In this document: in pieces, positions 52,296 through 64,000 of the stretch
How positions within the stretch are numbered: position 1 is the first letter of the stretch
Layout: the number at the start of each line of letters is the position of its first letter
Notes under the pieces: generated by a model
Databases searched by the model: none
What the model saw: the letters and a program-made list of their open reading frames with translations, nothing else
What the model was told of the DNA's origin: nothing
Translations under genes and position numbers: made by a program
Assembly (NCBI GenBank): GCA_933228675.1
Contig: OW121742.1
Location: 13,304,975-13,368,974 of the forward strand
Origin: Stomorhina lunata
Taxonomy: Eukaryota > Arthropoda > Insecta > Diptera > Rhiniidae
Direction of reading: 5' to 3'
Length of the DNA: 64,000 nucleotides

Positions 52296-53925
52296 ATCGA
52301 AACCATAGATTTGTATACCCAATATAAACACCTGTGTTTTAACTAAAAAGACACGAACTTTTTTACCTGGCTTCGTATATATCACATTTTTTCGGATTAG
52401 AAAAATCTTTGTTAAATTCATTGAAATTTTTGTAAATTTTGAAGAAAAAAAATTTGTGGGATTTATGAAAATGAAAATATAATGCGAAACCTATTTTCGA
52501 GCACATGATCTTTAAGCTGTGAGTATAAAGAGAATATTTTTATAAATTAATTAATAAACAATAATCTCTTAATCTCTTGAAAAGAGATTTTAATTAAAAG
52601 TCAAAACAAAAACAATATTTTTGTAAATAATTTTTTCAAAACAAAAGCAATATAACAAATAAAATAATTTTTTTACTCAAAACAAACGGAAGTTTTTGTC
52701 TTTTGAGTTGTTTTTTAATATTATTATTTTAATAAACACAATAAAAAAATACTTGTATTGATAAACAAAGAAATATGTATGTATTTATGTACATGTAAAT
52801 ATTTATTTATATTTTTTAATACATTTTAATAGCACCAACTTTTCTACTAATTAATAGTTTAGCAAAAAAAAATGGATTAATAGCAAAACAAAATATATTG
52901 AAAACTGAAAAATATTGTTAATTGACATATGACATAAAATTGAACCAGAAATTTTATTAATATTAAATTTAAATATTTTTATAAAATATATTGACACCGA
53001 AATGTCACAATTTAAGCTGAATATTTAGCATAAATAATGACAGGGTCATGCCTCCTATAAACAGACAATCTATTTTTTTTTTTTTTTAATTTCAAAACGA
53101 AGTCAAAGCCAAAAATTTATCTCTAATGAGCCGGTAAACAAGTTTGTATGTAAATATTTATATGCATAATTCTTTATATTCAAAACTAAATTTTAGTTTT
53201 AAATATGGATCAAATTTGTTTTTAATTTTTTTGTTTGTTAAAACTCAAATTTATTTACTTTTTTTGTATTGAGTTGTCCCTTCTGACAAAGTTTTACTGT
53301 AAATTAAACTTTGCGGCTTAAATTTTCATTAAACTTATTATAAATTATGTATTAACGTCAATTATTGTTAATTATATTATTTTGTTAAATTTTTTGTTAA
53401 TATTTAGATTTGTTCGTAGACGATTTCGTTTCCACTTTAAAAAATTGTTTATAATATTTTTGCACCTTTTGCCTAAAATTTTGTTTATTCAAAAAAAAAA
53501 AATTCTTAAAATTCACTTTGTTCTTTTGTTTATCTTTATTAACAATTTTAGATATATATTATTAATTAATAATACTATATTTGTTTTTATGTTTTTGTTA
53601 TTGTTGCACTTGATTTTGTTGTTATTGTTTATGCTATTATTGGAATTTCTTTTGTATCACTTTTTTCAAAGGCCAAACACTTTCTGCCAGTCAAATGAAG
53701 ACTAAACGAATGAATGACAAGACTGATGGGACACAGAACAAAAAAAGCACAAAATACAAAACGCTTCTCGATTGAGTGGAAGATGATAAATGCGGGCAGT
53801 ACTAAATTGTAGATGAGGGTAAATGATTTGTTTTCTGATGTCGTTGTTGGCGGTGTTTTGCGAAAAAAAGGTTGCCAGGTCCACGAGTTTTAAAAAAAGT
53901 GTATGAAGAGTTTAAAGATAAGTTT
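52296..53925. other. Intergenic sequence, nothing assigned
   Basis: Unique AT-rich sequence. A GC-richer island at 53640-53890 has short open frames on the minus strand and looks like part of an unidentified element or a gene edge, but no splice site or motif supports a call. Confidence 0.35.
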
Positions 53926-53929
53926 TATT

Positions 53930-55094
<1,165 letters not shown>

Positions 55095-56110
55095 AAGACT
55101 TTTAAATCTTAGTATAAGACTTTTAAGTCTAAGTATAACCTTTTAAGTCTTCTCATAAGACTTTTAAGTCCTAGTATAAGACTTTTAAGTCTTAGTATAA
55201 GACTTATAAGTTTTAGTATAAGATTTTTAAGTCTAAGTATAAGACTTTTAAGTCTTAGCATAGGTCTTTTAAGTCTTAGTATAAGACTTTTAAGTCTTAG
55301 TATTAAAGTTCTTAGTCTTAGTATAAGACTTTTAAATCTTAGTACATATTATCTTAGTATAAGACTTTTAAGTTTTAGTATAAAACATTTAAGTCTTAGT
55401 ATAAGACTTTAAAGTTTGTGTATAAGACTTTTAAGTTTTATTATTAGACTTTTAAGTTTTAGTATAAGACTTTTAAATCTTAGTATAAGACTTTTAAGTC
55501 TTAGTATAAAAGTTTTAAGTTTTAGTATAAGACTTTGAGTCTTAGTATAAGTCTTTGAAGTCTTAGTATAAGACTAAGTATAAGACTTTTAAGTCTTGGT
55601 ATAAGACTATAAAGTATAAGACTTTAAGTCTTAGTATAAGACATTAAGTTTTAGTATAATACTTTAAGTCTTAGTATAAGACTTTAAGTCTTAGTATAAG
55701 ACTTTAAGTCTTAATATAAGACTTTAGGTCTTAATATAAGACTTTAAGTCTTAGTATAAGAGTTTTAAGTCTTAGTATAAGACTCTCAAGTCTTAGTATA
55801 AAACTTTTAAGTCTTAGTATAAGACTTATAAGTCTTAGTATAAGACTTTTAAGTCTTAGTATTAGACTTTTAAGTCTTCGAATTAGACATTTAAGTCTTA
55901 GTATACGACTTTAAAGTCTTAGTATAAGAGTTTTAAGTCTTAGTATAAGACTTTAGGTCTTAGTATAAGACTTTTAAGTCTTAGTAAAAGACTTTTAAGT
56001 CTTAGTATAAGACTTTTTAGTCTTAGTATACGACTTTTAAATCTAAGTATAAAACTTTTAAATCTTAGTATACGTCTTTTAAGTCTTAGTATAAAAGTTT
56101 AAAGTCTCAG
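55095..56110. repeat. 21 bp minisatellite, right block
   Basis: The continuation of the array interrupted by the SINE. It is more decayed, with 19-20 base variants (AAGACTTTAAGTCTTAGT) around 55620-55760. Confidence 0.93.
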
Positions 56111-56394
56111 TATAAAACTCATATAAAGATTTAATGCATCTCTTAAATGTTTGTGAGTTATTTCAAAACAAATCCGAAAGCTCTTTTAAATCAAACTATT
56201 TAAAATTTCAGTGTAAGACTTCTTAGAATATGTGTGAAACTTTAATAATATCGTTTTTTTAAAACTTAAAAGAGTTTAATTTCATATTAATAAATTGACC
56301 ATTAACCACTACAGCTATTTTCTAAAGTTTTAATTACTGTACCCTACACAAATAGAAGTAGTTTTGAAAATGATGCTCATATGGAATTGAAATC

Positions 56395-56655
56395 AGTCAC
56401 AATCTTTCTATTTCTTTTGGTACTTAACACATAATCGACCATTCGGCATTGAGATTTAGGCACATTATTGCATTTCTTTAGGCCATAAGTCGGAAGAAAT
56501 GCAAAATTTTGGTATAGCCAAATATAGCTTTTACTGTGTCTTCAGATATTGAAAAAAATTTCTTAGTTTGTTTAAAATCGGTTCAGATATGACCTTGGTA
56601 GTATAGTGAATTTTATGGTCGGGTTCGACCGACTTTTGTACTTCCTTAGCTGTTT
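56395..56655 (+). mobile_element. Fragment of a repeat with a GTCGG..CCGAC end
   Basis: Ends with GGTCGGGTTCGACCGACTTT and TACTTCCTTAGC, like the 3' ends of the mini-me-like copies, and has AAAATCGGTTCAGATATGAC before it. The rest differs, so it is a related but distinct family. Confidence 0.5.
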
Positions 56656-56771
56656 AATTTCTATTGCATTACTTATTGCACTCATGGATATTTGGCATTG
56701 AAATGAGAACATTAATAAATCCTCGCTCTTTCCTTCATTCTCTTTCTCTCTCTCTCTTTCAGATTACTGGT

Positions 56772-58545
56772 CAGGCCTGCCAGATTTGCTAATTTATTGT
56801 CATTTTGGCGATTTTTGATCTGAAAAATAGTAAAGTTCCGATATACAGATTTTGGCTAGAAAATTGGCGATTTTTGAGATTATATCGGAAGCAAACTTAA
56901 CTTTAAAGTTTAAATAGTTTTTTTTTTACATTTATGACAAATAAGTGGATAAACAATGATAATTCCGATATATTAAAATAAAATTTTTTAATAAAAAATT
57001 GTGGTATATAAAATATATATATTTTTTTTTTTCTATGAAAAAGTTTCATTTTAAATTATTACTGTAGAAAATTTTTCAATTTAAAGTTCGAATAATTAAT
57101 TCCCAAATAAAATTTTTTATTTAAAATTGCTTCTACCGAAAAACTTTTTTTTATATAGAAAAATATTACATTTAATATTTTTTTCTGTATACAAATTTTC
57201 TATTTTAAATTTTTTCCATCGAAAATTTCCCCATAAATTTGTTTTTTTTTTTTTTTTTTGTAAAGAAGAATTTTTCATTTACAACTTTTGAATAGAAAAT
57301 TTTCTTTATAAAACTTTTGTACAGAAAAATTTTCCAAAGAAAATTTTTTGTATAGAATTTTTGAATAGAAGAATTTTTAATATGAAATTTTTTGCATAGA
57401 AAAATTTTTAATATAAGATAGAAGATTTTTTAATATAAAACTTTTTGTATAGAAAAATTTTCAATCTAAAATTTTTTGAATAGAAAATTTTATATTAAAA
57501 AATCTTTTGTTTTAAAAATGTTTAATATAAGATTTTTTATATAGAAGAATTTTTAATATAAAATTTTTTATATAAGATTTTTTATATAGAAGAATTTTTA
57601 ATATAAAATTTTTTGTATAGGAAAATTTTCAATATAATTTTTTTCTCTAAGAAAAATTTTCAATATAAAATTTGAAAAACTTTCAATGAAAAATGTTTAA
57701 TATTTGTGATATTTATACCCTTCACTACCAATATACCCTGGGTTTGTGCTGATGTTTGTAGCGCATAGAAATATTGGTCTGAGGCCCACCTTTTAGTATA
57801 CCAATAGGCTTAGAATCACTTTCTCAGTCGATTTACCGATGTCCGTCCGTCTGGCTGGCTGGACCCCCATGTAAACCTTGTAATCTAACTACAGGTGACA
57901 ATTCATAAGATAATTTGATGAAATTTGGCACATATCATTTTTTTGATAATGGGACCATGGCTATTGAAATTCGTCAAAATCGGTCCATTATTTATGGTAG
58001 GTCCCACTTCCCGAATTGATATATTGGCCACAAATATCAATATTTTTTCATGAAATTTGAAACAAATATTGCTTATGTAAACTAAAATCACTGAACCAAG
58101 AAATCGGTCCATATTTGACCATAGCTCCCATACAAATTCTTCTTTAAAAACTCACTAAATGAGACAAAAATCACTAAAACGCTCGTAAATCTGAAGATAA
58201 TAAGAATTTTGAGTTCATTTTTCACATACATAATTCTTGCAAAAACCATAATCAACTTGCGAAATTTCGAGAAAATCGATCCACATTTGACCCTAGCTCT
58301 CATATAAGTCCAAATGACGGAAACAGCTTAAATATATAAGTTTTGACAAAATGTTTGTATGATGGCCAAATTTAGCAAATATTTTTCTTTATACACGAAA
58401 AAGAACACCTTTCACCTTAGTCGTGAAGGGTATCGTATGGTCGGTCTTGACCGACTATAGCACTTTCTTACTTGTTTTTTTTAATTTACTGTGTATTTAT
58501 TTAATGACACTTCCGATTTTTTATGAACATTCTCTGGCAACTCTG
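56772..58545. mobile_element. hAT-like non-autonomous element, copy 2, with nested mini-me-like insertion
   Basis: Termini are CAGGCCTGCCAGA and, inward from the right, CAGAGTTGCCAGA. The flanks TTACTGGT (56764-56771) and TCACCGGT (58546-58553) agree at 6 of 8 positions, as expected for an old 8 bp hAT duplication. The left 220 bases match 31331-31560 (shared ATTTTGGCG, GAAAAATAGTAA, AAATTGGCGATTTTT). A decayed TAGAAAAATTTTTAATATAA array follows. The mini-me-like copy at 57713-58475 interrupts it, and the right end resumes with CACTTCCGATTTTTTATG. Confidence 0.75.
57713..58475 (+). mobile_element. Mini-me-like dispersed repeat, copy 4, nested in the hAT-like element
   Basis: Full-length, from TATACCCTTCACTACC through GGGTTTGTGCTGATGTTTG, CAGTCGATTTACCGATGTCC, GTCCGTCTGGCTGGCTGG and GACCCCCATGTAAACC to GGTCTTGACCGACTATAGC and TTCTTACTTG. 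It is the best-preserved copy in the window. Confidence 0.75.
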
Positions 58546-60050
58546 TCACCGGTTTCGAATAGTTTTATAAATTTCCATATTTTAAGAGAATTTACATTAA
58601 GTTAAAATTCTCTTAAGTTTTTAGAAAATTTAGTCTTTTAATTATTTAAAAAGACCTGAAGATCTCAAATTAAGCAAAAAATTTGTCTAATAATTTTTAG
58701 AATAAAAATTTGCTTCGGAAAAAAGATGTCAGAACTAACAAACCCATTCAATAGAATAATTTAAAATCAGGATTTAAAACTTGCAAATGCATTTCTATTT
58801 TCTATTTTTTTTTTCAAATCCTGCATTTTAAACATAAATGATTAATGTCACTTCAATGATTTCCATTTTCAAATATCTCCTGCTTTACTGATAACATGTG
58901 CTGGAAAAGTAACAAATGACAAGTTCAAATGTCATCATTTTCTACTAAAATCTTTCAACATCATTCCAACAGGCAATCGAAGGAAAAAGTCATTAGTCAT
59001 TCAATCTCATACTGATTAAGTTCGAAATTATGCTGATTAAATGCATGTGCAAGCATTAGCATATGCGTAGGGAATTTTTTGGGGGAGGGGGGGCTAATTC
59101 CGTAAAAAATTTTAATAACAAATAATTTTCTATAGAAAAAATTTTGAACAATAAAAAATTTTGTGATAACGAATTTGTTTTGAGGAAAACTTTGTTAAGA
59201 CCCTTACAGTTTCTACACCCCTGATCTGAATTTTTGTTGCCAATGAGACAAATAATTATAATTATTTATGCAACACAAAAGTCAAAGTTGAGGATTATGA
59301 TGATGATGACGAAGTTGATGAAAACTAACACTTCAATGAAGTTTCGTCTGTTGTTTGCTAATGCTCCAGTTGTTATTCGTTTGCAACATTTATGCAATCA
59401 AAATGCAAATTATGCAAAATTGACAAAACTGAGTGAATACAAAGAACCAAATTTTGGTATGAATGTGTTAGGTGGAAATATTAATAATAAACAACAATAC
59501 TAACAATAAGGCAAGCTTATTCTTGTTTAAAAAAGCCAATATCTCAAATATAAAGTAGATCCAAAACGGCTTAAAGTTATGTGTGTGTCATTACTTTTGA
59601 TTTACTCAACAATTCTAATATATACATGCATTTGTATAGCGTATGAAAGAGCTTCTAATATCTGCTGCATATATTCAGGAGCAATCAAGTATCAACCCTC
59701 CTTTTGCCGTTGCATAAAGTCGACTTCGTGTTAATGTTTATATAATTTGCTCTGCCATCGCCTATTGATGTTTTCACTAAAAGTCACGCTTTCTAATTTA
59801 ATATTAGTTTCATTAATATTCAATGTTGTATTGCTGAGATTCTAGCAAATAGATCGATTTTAAATTATGAAATTTATGCAGTCACCTTTTGCCACACACA
59901 TCCTACAATTTGTATTAAAACATGAATTGCAAACATATTCCGATATCTAATTAAGTTAATTGAAAAATTAAATTGAAGTCATTTACATAAAATTTACTAA
60001 CAAAATATAGCCAGATTTTAGTTTAAGGTAAATTTTCCGAAAATATATGG
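58546..60050. other. Intergenic sequence, nothing assigned
   Basis: Unique sequence with a G-rich run at 59079-59091 and a short palindromic-core remnant at 59100-59200. An 89-codon frame at 59234-59503 lacks any supporting signal. Confidence 0.4.
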
Positions 60051-60415
60051 AATAATGTATTAATAAATATTTTTCTTCATGAAAATATTTTAGGAAAATA
60101 TGAAAATTTTTTAATGACAAATTTTTCTATAAGAGATTTTCAGTGAAAAATTTTAAGGAAAATATTATATATAAAAATTTCTATATATAGAAATTTTCGT
60201 ATATAATTTTTTTTTAATTTTCTATAAAAAATTATTTACCTAGAAAATTTCCATACAAAAAATTTTCATACAGAGAATTTTCAAACAGAAAATTTTCATA
60301 TGAAAAACTTTCATACAGAAAATTTTCATATAAAAATTTTTTTATGAAAAATACTTATATAGAAAATTATCTATAAAAATTTTTATATAAAAAATTTTCA
60401 TAGAAACTACAACAA
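60050..60415. repeat. Decayed AATTTTCATA-type tandem repeat
   Basis: About 20 short units around GAAAATTTTCATA and TATAGAAAATT. It resembles a decayed form of the palindromic-core arrays and leads directly into the 96 bp satellite. Confidence 0.7.
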
Positions 60416-60419
60416 AAAC

Positions 60420-63290
60420 CACAACTTTCAAAATGATCCCAAATATCAAGTATTTTCTCGATTGGACGCATATTTTAGAAACTACAGCCAATTTTGTATT
60501 TTTCGTACAAAAAAATCAATATTTTCAAAATGATCCCAAAAATCAAGTATTTTCTCGATTTGACGCATATTTAAGAAACTACAGCCAATTTTATGTTTTT
60601 GGTACAAAAAATTAAAATTTTCAAAATGATCCCAAATATCAAGTATTTTCTTAATTGGACGCATATTTAAGAAACTACAGCCAATTTTAGGTTTTTTAGT
60701 ACAAAAAATCAAAATTTTCAAAATGATCCCAAATATCAAGTATTTTCTCAATTGGACGCATATTTAAGAAACAACAGCCAATTTTAGGTTTTTGGTACAG
60801 AATTTTCAAAATGATCCCAAAAATCAAGTATTTTCTCGATTAGACGCATATTTAAGAAACTACAGCCAATTTTATGTTTTTCGTACAAAATTTTCAAAAT
60901 GATCCCAAAAATCAAGTATTTTCTCGATTGGACGCATATTTAAGAAACTACAGCCATTTTTTTGTTTTTGTGCAAAAAATCAAAATTTTATGTTTTTGGT
61001 GCTAAAAATCAAAATTTTCAAAATGATCCCAAATATCAAGTATTTTCTCAATTGGACGCATATTTAAAAAACTACAGCCAATTTTATGTTTTTCGTACAA
61101 AAAATCAAATTTTCAAAATGATCCCAAAAATCAAGTATTTTCTGATTGGACGCATATTTAAGAAACTACAGCCAATTTTAGGTTTTTTAGTACAAAAAAT
61201 TAAAATTTTCAAAATGATCCCAAATATCAAGTATTTTCTTGATTGGACGCATATTTAAGAAACTACAGCCAATTTTATGTTTTTCGTACAAAAAATCGAA
61301 ATTTTCAAAATGATCCCAAAAATCAAGTATTTTCTCGATTGGACGCATATTTAAGAAACTACAGCCAATTTTATGTTTTTCGTACAAAAAATCTAAATTT
61401 TCAGAATGATCCAAAAAATTAAGTATTTTCTTGATTGGATGCATATTTAAGAAACTACAGCCAATTTTATGTTTTTGGTGCAAAAAATTGAAATTTTCAA
61501 AATGATCCCAAAAATCAAGTATTTTCTCGATTGGACGCATATTTAAGAAACTACATCCAATTTTATATTTTTGGTACAAAAAATCAATATTTTCAAAATG
61601 ATCCCAAAAATCAAGTATTTTCTCGATTGGACGCATATTTAAGAAACTACAGCCAATTTTATGTTTTTGGTGCAAAAAATCGAAATTTTCAAAATGATCC
61701 CAAAAATCAAGTATTTTCTCGATTGGACGCATATTTAAGAAACTACATCCAATTTTATATTTTTGGTACAAAAAATCAATATTTTCAAAATGATCCCAAA
61801 AATCAAGTATTTTCTCGATTGGACGCATATTTAAGAAACTACAGCCAATTTTATGTTTTTCGTACAAAAAATCAAAATTTTCGAAAAGATCCCAAATATC
61901 AAGTATTTTCTTGATTGGACGCATATTTAAGAAACTACAGCCAATTTTATGTTTTTCGTACGAAATTTTCAAAATGATCCCAAAAATCAAGTATTTTCTC
62001 GATTGGACGCATATTTAAGAAACTACAGCCAATTTTATGTCTTTCGTACAAAAAATCAAAATTTTCGAAATGATCCCAAATATCAAGTATTTTCTCGATT
62101 TTACGCATTTTTAAGAAACTACAGCCAATTTTATGTTTTTCGTACAAAAAATCTATTTTTCAAAATGATCCCAAAAATCAAGTATTTTCTCGATTGGACG
62201 CATATTTAAGAAACTACAGCCAATTTTATGTTTTTGGTGCAAAAAATCGAAATTTTCAAAATGATCCCAAAAATCAAGTATTTTCTCGATTGGACGCATA
62301 TTTAAGAAACTACATCCAATTTTATATTTTTGGTACAAAAAATCAATATTTTCAAAATGATCCCAAAAATCAAGTATTTTCTCGATTGGACGCATATTTA
62401 AGAAACTACAGCCAATTTTATGTTTTTCGTACAAAAAATCAAAATTTTCGAAAAGATCCCAAATATCAAGTATTTTCTTGATTGGACGCATATTTAAGAA
62501 ACTACAGCCAATTTTATGTTTTTCGTACGAAATTTTCAAAATGATCCCAAAAATCAAGTATTTTCTCGATTGGACGCATATTTAAGAAACTACAGCCAAT
62601 TTTATGTCTTTCGTACAAAAAATCAAAATTTTCGAAATGATCCCAAATATCAAGTATTTTCTCGATTTTACGCATTTTTAAGAAACTACAGCCAATTTTA
62701 TATTTTTCGTACAAAAAATCTGTTTTTCAAAATGATCCCAAAAATCAAGTATTTTCTCGATTGGACGCATATTTAAGAAACTACAGCCAATTTTATGTTT
62801 TTGGTGCAAAAAATCGATATTTTCAAAATGATCCCAAAAATCAAGTATTTTCTCGATTGGACGCATATTTAAGAAACTACATCCAATTTTATATTTTTGG
62901 TACAAAAAATCAATATTTTCAAAATGATCCCAAAAATCAAGTATTTTCTCGATTGGACGCATATTTAAGAAACTACAGCCAATTTTATGTTTTTCGTACA
63001 AAAAATCAAAATTTTCGAAAAGATCCCAAATATCAAGTATTTTCTTGATTGGACGCATATTTAAGAAACTACAGCCAATTTTATGTTTTTCGTACAAAAT
63101 TTTCAAAATGATCCCAAAAATCAAGTATTTTCTTGATTTGACGCATATTTAAGAAATTACAGCCAATTTTATGTTTTTCGTACAAAAAATCAAAATTTTC
63201 AAAATGATCCCAAATATCAAGTATTTGCTCGATTGGACGCATATGTAAGAAACTACAGCCAATTTTAGGTTTTTGGTACAAAAAATTCTT
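60420..63290. repeat. 96 bp satellite, about 30 copies, with 567-base higher-order units
   Basis: Each unit contains TTTTCAAAATGATCCCAAA, TCAAGTATTTTCTCGATTGG, ACGCATATTTAAGAAACTAC and AGCCAATTTTATGTTTTTCG. Units at 61621, 61717 and 61813 are exactly 96 apart. Frames on both strands stay open because 96 is a multiple of 3. Blocks starting near 61947, 62514 and 63081 are 567 bases apart and nearly identical, so six-unit blocks have been duplicated recently. Repeat units without the full length (deletions of the GTACAAAAAATC part) occur near 60880 and 61960. Confidence 0.96.
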
Positions 63291-63618
63291 TACAAAATGA
63301 ACAAAAATATTGTCAGAAAAACATTTATTTCAGCTTTAAGAAAACTTTAAACACAATTTATACTGAAATCAATAAAAGTTTTTCTGAGTATTGACATTAA
63401 GAAAAGTATCTATTTAATTAGCAATTTACTTTTATTTTTCAATATCACTCAATTCCTTTAACTTATATCAACAATTTATGGTTAATTATCTTGTATATTT
63501 CTAAATAATTTGAACACTCAAATCTAAAAAAATTTTATTACAACTTTAAATCGAAAAACTTTTGTATTTCAACAAATATCTATATATATTTCAATTAATT
63601 AATTTGAAAATATTGCAG
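63291..63618. other. Unique sequence after the 96 bp satellite
   Basis: AT-rich, with no feature recognised. It would contain the intron end of the doubtful exon that follows. Confidence 0.4.
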
Positions 63619-63852
63619 CAAGTTCCGACTATTTCGTGTTCTTTTCTTTTTGCTTCTTTTCTGAAGACGAACAAATTTGGCTCTAACTTTGGCGTCCCTC
63701 CCACAGTAAAAGGCAGCCAACCAAGAAACACTCAACCAAAAAGTAAACTTTTACCGTTTGACCACAAAAAGTCCAAGAGAAAATGGGAAAAAATAAAATT
63801 GAAAGAAGCTGTAAAAATTTTTAAACTAAATTTTTTTTTAATTTTTAAATGA
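63619..63852 (+). CDS. Possible terminal coding exon of an unrecognised gene
   Basis: After an AG in ATATTGCAG the frame reads 77 codons to a TGA, beginning QVPTISCSFLFASFLKTNKF and continuing basic and hydrophilic (SQPRNTQPKSK, DHKKSKRKWEKIKLKEAV). The first 150 bases are clearly richer in GC than the surroundings, and AATAAA follows at 63884. The pyrimidine tract before the AG is poor and no upstream exon was found, so this may be noncoding. Confidence 0.22.
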   Translation, partial: QVPTISCSFLFASFLKTNKFGSNFGVPPTVKGSQPRNTQPKSKLLPFDHKKSKRKWEKIKLKEAVKIFKLNFFLIFK

Positions 63853-63883
63853 ATTTACTCTAGAAGAAGATCGAAAAATGGGA

Positions 63884-63889
63884 AATAAA
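63884..63889 (+). terminator. Possible polyadenylation signal after the doubtful exon
   Basis: AATAAA 31 bases after the TGA at 63850-63852. A second AATAAA follows near 63916. Such words are common in this AT-rich DNA. Confidence 0.2.
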
Positions 63890-64000
63890 ACTTAAAGTTT
63901 ATTATGGAAGAAAGAATAAAGAAAACGGTTATGAAGAATGAGTCTCATTTTCGATATAAAAACCTTATATAGAGAATTTTTGTATGTGTTTTTAGTAACG

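Noticed and set aside
53382..53705. Hydrophobic 107-codon frame (Leu/Phe-rich)
   Set aside because: Expected from T-rich DNA. No ATG in a good context, no splice sites and no recognisable family.
59234..59503. 89-codon frame
   Set aside because: No splice signals, motif or compositional shift. A chance frame.
61187..61990. Open frame of 267 codons on the minus strand in the 96 bp satellite
   Set aside because: Plus-strand frames are open in the same place, the units also include frame-breaking deletions, and there is no start or splice context. Kept only as a satellite observation.

Overview
The window is AT-rich insect nuclear DNA, most likely from a higher fly of the calyptrate type (blow fly, flesh fly or muscid). 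The evidence is GT-AG introns, a secreted adenosine deaminase growth factor of the fly ADGF/IDGF family, fly-type dispersed repeats with a (GTCY)n stretch, and a very AT-rich background. The species cannot be fixed from this sequence. No bacterial operon, rRNA gene, genuine tRNA gene or CRISPR array was seen.

Layout. 1-1400: two copies of a mini-me-like dispersed repeat and an inverted repeat. 2625-13420: 31-32 bp minisatellite arrays flanking and interrupting a three-exon ADGF gene on the minus strand (5609-8681). 13833-14683: a short element with terminal inverted repeats and a tRNA-like segment. 15299-20044: a two-exon F-box/LRR-like gene whose 3.4 kb intron is nearly all tandem repeat, followed by a further 2.4 kb array. 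23106-39710: an unusual gene reconstructed here as 28 small exons (about 1014 codons), with 25 consecutive phase-0 introns, several of them swollen by repeats or transposons. 39880-53920: arrays, TAGTAC-type repeats, two long-armed foldback elements, a mini-me-like copy and a third copy of the array-bearing element. 53930-56110: a 21 bp minisatellite split by a tRNA-derived SINE with a (TA)n tail. 56772-58545: a hAT-like non-autonomous element carrying a nested mini-me-like copy. 60420-63290: a 96 bp satellite. 63619-63852: a doubtful terminal exon.

Most arrays with a 27-32 bp period, although their spacers differ, share a palindromic core TTTTCTATAGAAAA or a one-sided decay of it (TTTTTATAGAAAA). 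The 21 bp, 96 bp and TAGTAC repeats do not. Two families of non-autonomous DNA transposons, with 8 bp target duplications and short terminal inverted repeats, carry this minisatellite internally, which suggests a route by which the arrays were dispersed. One family sits twice, in opposite orientations, inside introns of the 28-exon gene.

The three genes show no evident shared pathway. ADGF would act outside the cell to break down adenosine. The F-box protein would be a substrate receptor of an SCF ubiquitin ligase. The 28-exon gene encodes a low-complexity protein of unknown function. All exon structures were read by eye from splice sites and open frames, with no transcript support.
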